Source: Chara braunii (Eukaryota; Streptophyta; Charophyceae; Charales; Characeae). From it: 32,436 bases of DNA. Positions within the stretch are counted from its first letter, which is position 1; every line of letters starts with the position of its first letter. A program made the translations under genes and the position numbers. Below, piece by piece: positions 1-10,215 of this stretch. Where the stretch lies: assembly GCA_003427395.1 (NCBI GenBank), contig BFEA01000243.1, positions 1,967,852 through 2,000,287 of the forward strand, written 5' to 3'. The notes under the pieces were generated by a model. The model had not been told where the DNA came from. It was given only the letters and a program-made list of their open reading frames with translations, and made no database searches.

Positions 1-88
<88 letters not shown>

Positions 89-89
89 G

Positions 90-130
<41 letters not shown>
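1..130. repeat. (TG)n then (AG)n microsatellite
   Basis: About 32 bases of TG dinucleotides are followed by about 95 bases of AG dinucleotides with a few interruptions. The tract is the left visible edge of the 5' LTR. The matching place in the 3' LTR (about 12379-12392) has only a short TG-CG-AG run, so the microsatellite differs in length between the two LTRs. The serine/arginine-like peptides it could encode are artefacts of the dinucleotide repeat. Confidence 0.97.
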
Positions 131-556
131 CGGTTGGTTGCAGCCAATCCAGTGGACGGGTGTTGTTTGCAGTCATCGAGTGAGTGACTGCGGCTGACGG
201 AGTTGGATTAAGTGGAGCTTGAATCTTGTCGTTGGAACTAGCCTACAGAGGCGTGAAGTAAGGGAGGAGCGGAGTGCCTGTGTGAATCCACGAAGAGAGA
301 GGGGGGGAGAGAGAGTCACCTTGCATGTATCTATCTTTGTTCTAACAGAAGATTCATTCTCATTTGGCATGGCTGATATATAAGGAGAGGTGGTCACTAG
401 CCATGCATATCTATTCTACATCGTAATCATTGTCTTGATCCCAGTGGTGCTCATCATAACAGTCGGCATCTTCGTCCCAGGAGGCAGTGTTGTAGACTCA
501 TTCACGGTGGTTGCCATTATAGCTTATCTCCTCGTTCCCCGTAGTCGTCACTGTTG

Positions 557-832
557 AATTGAATCATGCTGTTTGTACGACCAAATAACGGCCAGATGAG
601 GGGCAGCCAACGCGGCAACAGGCACAACCAAGATTAGGAAAGACAAAAAGGAGGAAACGCACCTCTACTGTAGCTGGTATTGTGAGCATAATGTCTGTTC
701 GAAGCTGGAGTTCGTGGCTACAACAACCTATGTGAGCTGAGGTTAGGATCTGTTGATGGGAGTTGGACTAACGCTGGTCCAGGACTGTTGGTTCGATGGC
801 AAGCGTAAGGCTGCGGTCTCAAGGGTGCTTTG
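557..832. other. segment present only in the 5' LTR
   Basis: The two LTRs match up to GTTGAATT (5' LTR about 549-556, 3' LTR near 12821) and resume at the CTGTCGC/TTGTCGC boundary (5' LTR about 833). The intervening roughly 276 bases are absent from the 3' LTR. No terminal inverted repeats or target duplication were seen, so a deletion from the 3' LTR is more likely than an insertion here. Confidence 0.7.
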
Positions 833-2035
833 CTGTCGCAGCCACTGGCTTCAAACAAGCACTGGGATGAACCAACGCTGCCTTTGACTTCTGTCCATTC
901 AAGACATAAGAAACTCATGCAGTTTCATCCGAACTAAGGCTGCGGCAGGGCATTTGAACTTCAGTGACAATAGCTGTTGTTAGTGCTCTCCTACTACTAC
1001 GACCTCTATTTTTACTCTTAAGTGGCCACACTCTGTGCGCACGGGTCGCAGCCTGTGTATTTTGGGTCCTGGGTTATGCTCCTTGCTGGCGTACTGCTGA
1101 TCGTCTCAAACCAGATTACTGCTGATGAACAGCAGGGAGTACTACTATTACATTGTGTTTTTGCGGCCTCAACTACTGTGTTTTCCTTTGTTTGCGCATC
1201 TGTTGTGCCCCTTATTCTCGTAGTTGCAAACGACTTGTTGAGCATTCTTGTGTGCCGATATTCCACAATACCTAATAGTTGTGCACGGTTGCTGAGTGCG
1301 TAGTTCCAGTGAACTGTTGCATTTTGATTGTGTTCCAAATAGAGCATGCGGGTGGGCACTATTCGAAAAGGGAATGTTCAGATCTGCGTAGCTGCGGGTT
1401 GGTCAAGAGGAAGATATCATAGCTTTGGAAGGGTGATCAAACTTTGTAGAGGGATCACTATTGCGGCTTCGAAGGCTGTCAGGAGTTGTTATGTTGCATC
1501 TTGGCCGAAGATCTGAATTAAGTTTCACTACGTTTATTGGCTGTCATTGCGGGGCCCTCAGGCGATTGAAGATTTCAAGGCCCTCTCTTGCGAGTTGATT
1601 TTGTCCCTCTCTTGTATCTCGAGCGTCTGAAACCCCTCCTTCCCTTCTTATTCTAAGTCTAGTCTAAAGTTACGAGAGGAAGGCGGCAGACGTGATTGAA
1701 ACCCGTAGGACCGCAGCAAGACCTTGTGGGAGGTCCACCCACCGATTGCGGGAGTTCTACCGGAGCCCGGACAGGGTTCTAGATGAAGAGAAAACTCAGG
1801 TATAATGCTCGATTTACGCGTGTAATCCCATCCCCTAAACTATATTATCCTTTGCTATTGTGTGCCTGCAAGTATGACTGTAGAGATATATTAAAATGAC
1901 TGTGAAAGTTATACTTTTGACTACAGTAACTTTCATTTTATGACATGATCTGAAAGGTAAAATTGGCAAATATGTATGATTTAATTCAGATTATCACTGT
2001 GAATTCCGACAAGACAAATTTGTGACTTATGTGTT

Positions 2036-3275
2036 GCGGGGGCTGGGCGAACGCATAAGTTGCGGGTTGTTCAGTCTCACGCACTCGTTACTTGTCTAGG
2101 CAGGGTTAGGCTACTCATAAGTTGGGTAACCTGGTTTTACACCATATGTGACTGTTTGGGCTGACCGGGATACAACATAAGTTGTTGCGTTCTAGTTATA
2201 TGCCTTTCATCGTTGTTCGGACAAAGGTTGGACTCCTCATAAGTTGAGGTGGTCCAAATCCTTCTGTATGCCGAATGTTTAGGTTGACCTGCCTCACCAT
2301 AAGTTGGTGCGGTTGGGTTATACGCCTTATGTCAACTGTCTAGGCAGAAGCTGACCACATCATAAGTTGGTGTGGATCAGTCATATACCTCATGTTTATT
2401 GTCCATGCAAGACTATTCGCACCATAAGTTGGTGTGGTCAAGTCATGAGCCGCCTTCACAAAGAGCATCGGAGTATACAATATGATATTTTATTTATCAT
2501 GTATATCATTGGCAGGCTAGGCCCCATAAGTTGGAAGATCCAGCCATATAAGCCGGTAGCAAACAAAGCAGAGGAGAAAATATAATTCATAGTAAAAAAT
2601 TAAGCGGTAACTTTGGCCAGGCTGACTCATCCATAGGTTGAGTAGTTGGTCATATGCCCCTGATATCACAAAGGGCAGAGAGATAATATAAAACTTGGTT
2701 ATTTTTTATTTCTAAACATAAGTTGAGGTTTGGATGGGGAGCCTCATAAATTGAGGTGACATGACCACTCGTCTGAAGACAGAATTTGAAAGTGACTTTA
2801 TTTGTTGGATGTAGTTGTGTTGCGGAGGCTGGGCAAACACATAAGTTACGGGTTGTTCTGTCACACGCATTTGTTGTTGTTTAGGCGGAGTTAGACTACT
2901 CATAAGTTGAGTAGCCTAGTTTTATGCTATATGTCATTGTATGGGCTGGTCGGACACAACATAAGTTATTGTGTTCATGTCATATGCCTTTTGTCGCTGT
3001 TCAGGCTAAGGCTGACACCTCATAAGTAAAGGAGGTTCAGTTCTTTGTGTGTGTCGAGCGTTCAGACTGACCATCCTCACCATAAGTTGGTGCGGCCGGG
3101 TCATACGCCTTATATCAATCGTTAAGGCGGAAACTGGTCACACCATAAGTTGGTGTGGTTTGGTCCTATGCCTTACGTATACTTGTTTTACCAGGTTAGG
3201 GTACCATAAGTTGGTGTGGCCTAGCCATATAAAGTGGCAGGTCAGTCACTTCCATAAGTCGGGTTAGTTGATCCT
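2036..3275 (+). repeat. array of covarying stem-loops with TAAGT loop (5' LTR copy)
   Basis: About 19 units, mostly 59-63 bases apart, each contain a CA-TAAGT-TG core. The loops start at 2056, 2118, 2178, 2240, 2300, 2363, 2425, 2527, 2634 (TAGGT), 2719, 2747 (TAAAT), 2842, 2903, 2962, 3023, 3083, 3146, 3207 and 3255. Bases outside the core differ between units but usually form complementary arms: CGCA/TGCG, CAACA/TGTTG, CCTCA/TGAGG, CACCA/TGGTG, CTACTCA/TGAGTAG and CACACCA/TGGTGTG. The third stem pair takes all four Watson-Crick forms. A spacer resembling TCATATGCCTTATGTCA and TTGTTTAGGC separates many units. The array is non-coding. Its function is unknown; RNA structure in the LTR transcript or a cruciform DNA site are both possible. 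Confidence 0.9.
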
Positions 3276-3675
3276 ATTTCTTATGTAAGAAAGGATAAAA
3301 AGGGAATAATGAGACTTTTTTGAACGAACTATAAGACATGGAAAGGAACTTGTGGGTTGGTGAAAGATATTGTTGTGCTCACCTATGTATGCTTCTTTTG
3401 GGGTATCTCTGAGGATTTCCTTTTTGATAGCTTAGTCGCTTTAGATGCTCGCCGAGTGCTGAAGCTATAGGTAGACGACATGGATGATGGGAAACTTGGG
3501 ATAAGATAGGACTGACCCTACTAGGAGTTAAGATTGGTGCTAGCTCACAATGCCATCTTCAAGAAGGGATCATGCAAACTATCTCCGGTTCTAACTATCA
3601 AGTAAGTGTCATAAGTTAGTCCCAAGTATAGTTGTACTTTGTCTTTGCATTTTCAGCTTTGTATAAATCTTGGCA

Positions 3676-3885
3676 GTTTCCCGTTCCTACGGGAAGCGCT
3701 GCCGAAATTTTATAGATCTGAAAAAGCTAGTCATTTTTTTTTTACCTGAAAATTCTGAAATATGATTTTTCCTATGGGAAGCGTGCCGAAATTTTCTATA
3801 TTTTTAAAAGGAGTTAAGGTATTTTAGAACTTTAGGGTTCGACAGTCTGCCCTCATTTAAGGGATATACTGTCGAAATTCCTGAC
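3676..3885. repeat. duplicated GGGAAGCGCTGCCGAAATTTT motif and dyad (5' LTR)
   Basis: A motif close to CCTACGGGAAGCGCTGCC followed by GAAATTTT occurs at about 3686 and again, slightly diverged, at about 3771. The first sits in a small hairpin, CCCGT-TCCT-ACGGG. A third related end, GTCGAAATT, follows at about 3872 inside an inverted repeat CGACAGT...ACTGTCG. A TATA-like string (GTATAAAT) lies just before, at about 3660. The same layout recurs in the 3' LTR at about 15693-15915. This could be LTR control sequence, but no promoter function can be shown from sequence alone. Confidence 0.6.
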
Positions 3886-4379
3886 ATTCTTTTACAAATA
3901 TCAGAGGCCAGTTAGGAAGGTAGGTTTATTGCATGATCACTCAAGCATGGCTTGGGCACTGACGTGTGCTGCATTGCAGGTCACCTTTATTCAAATTGAT
4001 TCAAGATTTGGACTAGTATCAGCTTGGTCCGAGGAGGATCATCTTCTATTATCACTGATAACTAGTCGGTTGCTGATTCGTCGGTTTTATACTCAACTCC
4101 AATCCACTCTTGTCACTCAACCTAAAGGTTTTAGCCCCGTGGTTTAATTTGTTTCGTTGTGTTTTTACCCGGACTTTATTTGAATGGTCATTTAATAAAG
4201 ATGCTCAGTATTTTATTTTGAGAGTTGTACAAAGAGTGAGGCTTGTATGACTAAAGCGAGGGATGTGAGCGCAAAGAATGGTTGAAGTTGACCCTGCGTA
4301 GTGCATGGACTTTTGGTTGAATCTTTGATGTATTTGCATGTATGTTTGATGATTCAGACTTTGGATTTGATCACTTAAG

Positions 4380-4907
4380 TATACAACGAAAAAAATTCCT
4401 AGAATTAAATAATCATTCGATAATAAAATTACAATCTTAATTTTTAATTTTCATTCCATCATAAAAAATGTCATTCCATTTTGAAAATTTTTCATCTTAC
4501 TTGCCAACTTTTATGTCAAGAAAGGGTATCCCTTCTTATTTGGAATACATGCTAGAGATGGAATGAAAGTCTGGATGAGTTCATGAAATATTTTAATTGG
4601 ACTAACATTCTTAGTAAGAATTTTCAGTCATAAATAGGTTAATTCAACCCAAATTAGAAGATATTTGTTGTAGTAGAATGAAAATTTAATTAAAGCATTT
4701 CATAAACTCGTTCAGACTTTCATACCATCTTGAACAAATAGATGTTGTTGGAAGGGAAAACTTAAATTTAGACGGAAACTTATCAAATAAAATTGAAAAT
4801 TTTAGAATTTGACGAACATTGGAATGATAATTTATAAATATGAAGGATTTTCTTTCAATTGAATTTTTTTTCGACTTTTATTTATCGTGGGAATTTTTCT
4901 GCTGTAT
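4380..4907. mobile_element. foldback MITE inserted in the 5' LTR
   Basis: The segment is strongly AT-rich and absent from the 3' LTR, whose empty site reads CTTAAGTA then TTTATGGCTAAG (about 16437-16455). The ends are inverted: CAACGAAAAAAATTCC at 4384 against the complement of the right end, CAGCAGAAAAATTCCC, ending at 4904. They are flanked by TA (or TATA) on both sides. The complementarity continues inward: the stretch at about 4559-4589 pairs with about 4698-4728, and the centre lies near 4605-4660. The whole element is therefore a long imperfect hairpin of about 520 bases with no coding capacity. A TA target suggests Tc1/mariner-type mobilisation, but the termini match no subfamily I can name. 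Confidence 0.82.
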
Positions 4908-5266
4908 ATAGCTAAGAGGAGCCCCACAGTGATTGTGAGAAGTGGTCGTCATATATTTATAACCTTCTATATATATGTACATACATACGCGTTGGGTGTT
5001 CTCACGACCTATTGTGACCGTATGCAAGGGTTAAACAGATTATACCTTGAGAGAAAAGGGAGATTCCCCTTTCATCCTTTTTTTTTTTTTTAATTTTATA
5101 GTTGGACGTTATAGTCCGTGGCAGCCATTAAAGTCAAACCCCTTGAGTTCTCTCCACGCCCTGGATGGTGGCGTTGGTCTCTTGGAGAATAAGAGACGAT
5201 TGTCACCACAGGTATGAACCTGTGTACCACCCACTCTTCACAGGGTGCAGAAGAGGGTGTGGTGAT

Positions 5267-5284
5267 CAACCGCCTCAGCGGTTG
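5267..5284. other. perfect LTR hairpin CAACCGC/GCGGTTG
   Basis: A 7-bp perfect stem with a CTCA loop. The 3' LTR has the same stem at 16775-16792 with loop CTTT, so the arms are kept while the loop changed. Function unknown. Confidence 0.75.
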
Positions 5285-5996
5285 TCTAACGTCAAGAGAT
5301 TAACACCTCAAGGCGCGCGTCAGGCGACACTTGAGTGTCGAACACGACCCTCGAGATTGACGAGGATCGCATGAGTATAGGTGCTACATAGTACACCATC
5401 ATTGCGACTGCTTGCATACGCTTGCATTGCGAGTCGATATAAGAATTCAAAGTCCAGCGCCTGCGTGATTTTATCTTAAGTCTCACGCACGACGCCTAAC
5501 CGACTTCCATTTTCAAAGGTTATGGGCCGGACACTAAAGGGACTAGGAGTGTTGTTGTGTTGTTGTGTTATCCGTTTTGCGTCCTTCTGTGTGTATGAGT
5601 GTTGTGGTGTAACCCGTGGTATGTAGGATGCTTCCTAGTCGACCGACGACGAGTCGTGCTTCGAACCTCATCCCCCAATAGGTCGATCTGCGTGCGGGTC
5701 CGATTGAGGGGCGTTGACCGCGCGTACCCCCTATGCTACAACGAACGAGAAACACCCTCGGTCGAGCCACCTCTGAGATTGCATACGAAAAGCTTCCGCA
5801 CATGGTTCGGTAGCTCGGCGGGGATACGCCCACCTAAGGGATGGTGACAACTCCCGCGGGTGGAGGTAAGCAGTGCCTCGCGTGACTATGTTCTGTCGTA
5901 GGGGCTCGCGAGAGGTACGGCTGGAGCACTCGGCCAGAGCGGCAAACCACGCTCTAGGACGAAGTCCTACAAAATCCTGCGTGACGCGGCCGGGAG

Positions 5997-6013
5997 GGTC
6001 CCCCTGCGGGACC
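5997..6013. other. hairpin just inside the 5' LTR 3' terminus
   Basis: GGTCCC-CCTGC-GGGACC is a perfect 6-bp stem ending 13 bases before the LTR end. In the 3' LTR (from about 17506) it is weakened to GGTCC/GGACC. It may be a structural element of the leader RNA; this is inference. Confidence 0.6.
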
Positions 6014-6028
6014 GATGCGCCTGACAGG

Positions 6029-6046
6029 TGGCGCCGTTGTCGGGGA
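6029..6046 (+). promoter_or_regulatory. primer-binding site for tRNA-Asp
   Basis: TGGCGCCGTTGTCGGGGA begins two bases after the LTR terminus. It matches 17 of 18 positions of the complement of the plant tRNA-Asp(GTC) 3' end including CCA, and the single difference would be a G-U wobble. tRNA-Asp priming is known from plant Athila/Tat-type Ty3 elements. The site fixes both the orientation of the element and the LTR boundary. Confidence 0.9.
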
Positions 6047-7974
6047 TCTCGGCTGCCTACCGTGGTCCTTAGAGAACGAACCCAGATTAAAAGCAGGTTT
6101 ATGATCCAGACAAAACGACAATCTTTATTAAAGACGTTAGATAAATGAGTGATGTGATGATGATTGAAGTGGGATTGCACTTTTGAATGACAGTGTCATG
6201 GTATATTAGAGATAGGAAATGACTTGGGTTAGGAAGAGGTATTTTTCTCTCATGAAAATATTCCTCTAAGGAAAATAATAAACGTTTTATTTAACTAAGC
6301 ATTTGAGTTTATCATTTCAGCTCTTTGAGTCTATCTATGAAATTCATTCATTTACGTCTGCATACATTTAAATAAGCTTATTTAAATGCAGACTCACGTA
6401 ATTCGATGTACTCAATGTCATTTATATGAGGTTTATTTATTTATGACTCGCCAGATTAACTATCTTTTCGATTTTATTTATTTAAATATAATTTTTCTAA
6501 GTTTATCTATATAAGCTTGTCAACTTGAAATTATCAACTTATGTCTATTTTTATTCTGAATCGATATGCATGGGTTGATCTTTTAAAAGACGGTAAAGAA
6601 GTTACACAGAATCCACGTCCGATGCGGATTCGGAGGTGATTGGAATGACTCATTTCTTTGGAAAGTGAATTTCGCAAGAAAGTGGTCAATGTGTGAAATC
6701 TATCCTAAAGAAAGTTGCAACCCTATGCTATTGTTCCCTTAGAGATGACTTTGAAGAAATTATAATCTTGTCTTGTAGGTAGTAGTGAGATCCACGTAGG
6801 AACTCTGTTCCTGTTCCATAGTGGGGTGTTGTCGTTTGATCCTTTGTGGTAAAATGACTACATTACTACCGAATAGGAGGAAAGTGTTTGAACCTTGTCA
6901 GATCATGGCCTTTGAGGGAGGCGGCTACTGCCTGCCACAGAGAGGTAGGGGGTGAATCCCCAACTATTTTTGTGTCAAGTGGGTTCATCTGCATGCGGAG
7001 GGATAGGTCATCCTAGAGTATGCATGGTGAGGTTGACCACCTTATTGGCAAGAGTCAATATGGTGCAAGTGCTGGAATTGGAGGGAGATGCAGTAAGGCT
7101 TGATCTTTGAGCAGAGGCTCGGGAATAAGATGTTATCCCTTTGAGAAAGGGTTACATTGCCCCTCGACACAATATATTTTTGTCAAAGTATCGGGAAGTA
7201 TAATATATACTTTTATAATTGTTGCATTTGAAAGTCTTCATGGTTGAAAAAATTCACTTGATCATGACATCATTTCTTCATTATGATACATAGCATTACA
7301 ATATATTATTGTTGTTATTTTGTCCTTAAAAATATAAAAAATCTACGAGTTAAGTGTAAAAATTATTCTTTCATCAGACGTCTGCGATATTGTTCTGATT
7401 CTGACCATTTTCCAATTATGATTGTTGAGGTCGTGACACTTTTATGCAATACCTGGTGATATTGTGATCATCCCTGATTCTTTTTCGAATTGGGACATTT
7501 CCCAACGTTGAGTATATTGGTGACATGGTGATTACTTTGATTTATTTTTGAGTCAAGGTTGTTCAACTCTGATTATATATGTGCCCTTAATACTATTTTT
7601 GTTACTGTGAGTTGGTATATCCTGACCCTATACGTAATAAAGACCATAGACTACCTCTTTGTTTCACGATCACAATCACTCTCACATGTGTGGACTTATC
7701 CTGATGTATGATGATTTTTTGTGTGAGAAGTGTACAGGATGCATCTCGTGCGTTTTTGTGAATGTGAAATGTGCAAACTGTCTAATCTTTGGTATACTCG
7801 TGCAGTCTGCCTACGGACAAACAATAGGCTCGAGTATAAGACAAGGAAGCACAGTTGTTTGGTGAAAATGTGTGAAAATTTCAAGGGATCTATAAGTCTT
7901 TTGAGACTCAAATGCCTGTCCATGTCAAATGATTGTTCAATTCAGACAAGAATCCTCAAACTGGTCTCTAAGTA

Positions 7975-8200
7975 ATGAGTGTTTATGGTTGACTCTCCTC
8001 CATGTGGGAGGTGGTTGTAAGAATTTATGATTGACTCCCCTCCATGTGGGAGGTGGTTGTAAGAGTTTATGATTGACCCCCCTCCATGTGGGAGGTGGTT
8101 GTAAGAATTTATGATTGATTACCCTCCATGAGGAAGGTGGTTGTGAGATTTTATGAGTGAGTTCCCTTCAACAGTGGAAGGTGGTTGAATGATTTAAGAC
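7975..8200. repeat. 42-bp tandem array of hairpins (five units)
   Basis: Five units lie exactly 42 bases apart, with CATG-type cores at 8001, 8043, 8085 and 8127 and the diverged fifth at about 8169. Each has a small stem-loop, CCTCC-ATGTG-GGAGG in the first three units. The fifth is changed on both arms to CCTTC...GAAGG, so pairing is kept. The shared trailing text is TGGTTGTAAGAATTTATGATTG. No start codon or coding bias supports translation, although the period is a multiple of three. Confidence 0.85.
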
Positions 8201-8566
8201 GACATGGCAGCAACTTGAATGATAAAGTCTGACAAGAAAGATCAAGAAATTGATTATTTATTGATGGAATTTCGGAAGGTCGCAAATTCATAAAATTTTG
8301 AAAGATGTCTTTAAGATGTGTGGTCTGCTCTACTCTTATCAAGTGGGAGGCCACGACCCTGTGAATCAAGCGGTGAATTTTTGTGGATTTTGGAAAGGAC
8401 GCAGTGCGCTCTATGTTGTCCCATAAAGAACTGGTAAATGTCTTTGAGAAAGACAGACCTCTGCGTCGTCCCGCAGTAGGTCTGGGATTATTGCGACACA
8501 CCGTTCAGTCACTATGATGCTAATCTTACGACATATATAAGACTCAGCTAGGGGTTAATCTGACAT

Positions 8567-8588
8567 CACTAGGGCGCAACCCCTAGTG
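8567..8588. other. perfect 8-bp hairpin
   Basis: CACTAGGG-CGCAAC-CCCTAGTG, a perfect inverted repeat with a 6-base loop in the internal domain. No recognised function. Confidence 0.75.
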
Positions 8589-8818
8589 TTGGTTGCTGAC
8601 CAGTATGACCTGGCAGCGGGCCCACGTCTCACCAATTGAAAGGGTAAGGCTTGAGGGGTGTGGCCACCTCAGAGAGTTTTATTCCCACGGGATGACGGAG
8701 GAATAGGAGCCGAGTCTGTCGTATTTTTTTGGGAGTCGTGATAGATTGTTTATCAGGAAAAACTGTTTATCGTTGTGCAACCAATGAGGGCACTGTCGTT
8801 AATATAACAATGCGGCGG

Positions 8819-8852
8819 ACCATAGATCTGGATCGATCAACCAGACTATGGT
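8819..8852. other. 12-bp hairpin with one bulge
   Basis: Arm ACCATAG-A-TCTGG pairs with CCAGA-CTATGGT, leaving one bulged A and a 9-base loop. It is a candidate structural element of the LARD genomic RNA. No function can be assigned. Confidence 0.75.
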
Positions 8853-9150
8853 AGGCCAAGATGGAGATCAGAATCTCCTGTACTACACTGCAGGAAATAT
8901 CTGTGATAAAAGTTTATATATTTTTGTGAATATTTTGTGAGAAAGACGAGAATGCCTTTAAAAGGTCTCGGTTAGGGCCCGCGTCCGAAGTTATTTCCTG
9001 CATGCAGGACGATGACGAAACATCATACCCAACGATGAGCCAACTAATAACTACGACAAAGGGAGAGGATTATCAATAGTTACTTGGAACAAACTTAACA
9101 GTGTAGTACGGATCAAGTATCCCGGTGTCCAAGGTCAAGTCACAAGAGAC

Positions 9151-9167
9151 CCAGGTTCAAACCCTGG
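9151..9167 (+). other. isolated tRNA T-arm / B-box-like sequence
   Basis: CCAGG-TTCAAAC-CCTGG has the form of a tRNA T-arm with a perfect 5-bp stem and carries a B-box-like GGTTCAAACCC. No A box, D-arm or acceptor pairing is seen at the right distance upstream, so it is not a tRNA gene. It may be a SINE remnant or chance. Confidence 0.4.
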
Positions 9168-10126
9168 CAGTGATTAGTTGTGACCGAGGGTCATTTGATA
9201 AAATCCTCAAATGGAGTCAAGTTGGCCGATCGGATTGGTTCTTTTCTCGTCACCATTTGGAGTTTTGGATGGATTGATAGTTTTTTATTATTCGAAGCGA
9301 CGGGGACATCGCTTAACAAGGTCCGGTAAGCTGTCGGCGCGAATAACCTTACAAGGGTATCCAACCTGGTTTTTGCAAGTGACAGAAAATAAGTTTTGTT
9401 CGAAATTTGAGTACACTGTGCGAGTCGCGGTTGCATTTTGTTCACGTTGACTGAGTGATTGACGAGAAGTAGAGAGTGTATGGGCGCGCAATTTTAAGGC
9501 GCGCATGATGATTTTTATTTGTGATGCTATTGAGTCGGCGTTTCCGCCGGCAATTTTTTTTGGCTTTGATTAAAACTAGGAAAGGTTTTTCTTTTATTTA
9601 AAGTGACCATGGTACATCTGCATTCATACGGCGTGCGTCATCAGAAGTGGTGTTTGCTTTGGGCAGTAATTGGGGCGTGCGAGAGAATATAGAACGCAAG
9701 CGGTGACCTCCACACGGTAGATGCGGGAGGTTGAAAGTCGTGGACGGAGGCAGGCCCTATGAGCAGCAGGCGCCATAGGTCGGCAGTCGTGAGTTTGGTC
9801 CGTAGGCGAAGGAGTGGCCTTGAGGTATTTCAATAGGCCCGCGTGCCATGCAACAATAATTTATATTGAATTTTGCAGTAGTTTCTCTAAGCCTTGGGTA
9901 TAACACTATTGGTTATGGCATTGGACTTTCAAGGCAGAGGTATGACGATTGAGGCGGCGATGAGCGGCGATGGAACATTGGAGCAGCTGAAGATGCTGAG
10001 GGGTTGAGGGCCCTGTGGGGCTATCCCCTTTGGTTTTGTTGTCGGCCCATCCGTGGGCTCGGTGGAAGGAACTGAAAGGGAGTGCCGACAGTCTCCCTTC
10101 CCGAAAGCACGGGTTCTTGATGCTTT

Positions 10127-10164
10127 TGTTTCTATTTTTATTTTTATTCTTTTATTTTTTATTT

Positions 10165-10211
<47 letters not shown>

Positions 10212-10215
10212 TTTT
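10127..10215. repeat. T-rich tract and (TTTA)n microsatellite
   Basis: TTTTTA-type repeats pass into about twelve or more consecutive TTTA units ending near 10214. Simple sequence within the internal domain. Confidence 0.95.

Larger units (their letters stand above)
1..6026 (+). mobile_element. 5' LTR (left end outside window) of a LARD-like LTR retrotransposon
   Basis: From about base 127 to 6026 this segment aligns along its whole length with 12393-17535, apart from large indels. It stops abruptly at GACA (6023-6026), and two bases later there is an 18-base primer-binding site. The other copy ends at the same GACA and then diverges, which defines the 3' terminus of an LTR. The true 5' end should lie left of the window, because the 3' LTR starts about 154 bases before the shared AG tract. 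The LTR is longer than 6 kb here, partly because of a 276-base segment (about 557-832) and a foldback insertion (4380-4907) missing from the 3' copy. By hand I count about 11 differences in the last 126 aligned bases, so the insertion is not recent. No convincing coding frame is seen. Confidence 0.88.

Noticed and set aside
1018-1359. Open frames on both strands in the 5' LTR, with matches in the 3' LTR (12973-13355)
   Set aside because: The + frames lack an ATG in both copies, both strands are open at once, and the differences between the LTRs change amino acids freely in either reading. Conservation is explained by the LTR duplication itself.
2036-3275. The regularly spaced array looked at first like a CRISPR array
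   Set aside because: The 61-base period contains a conserved spacer rather than unique spacers, the constant part is only about nine bases, the context is eukaryotic, and it sits in an LTR.
5543-6180. Overlapping long frames on both strands near the LTR end
   Set aside because: They are present in both LTR copies but with differing frames and stops, and no domain is seen. GC-rich composition explains them.
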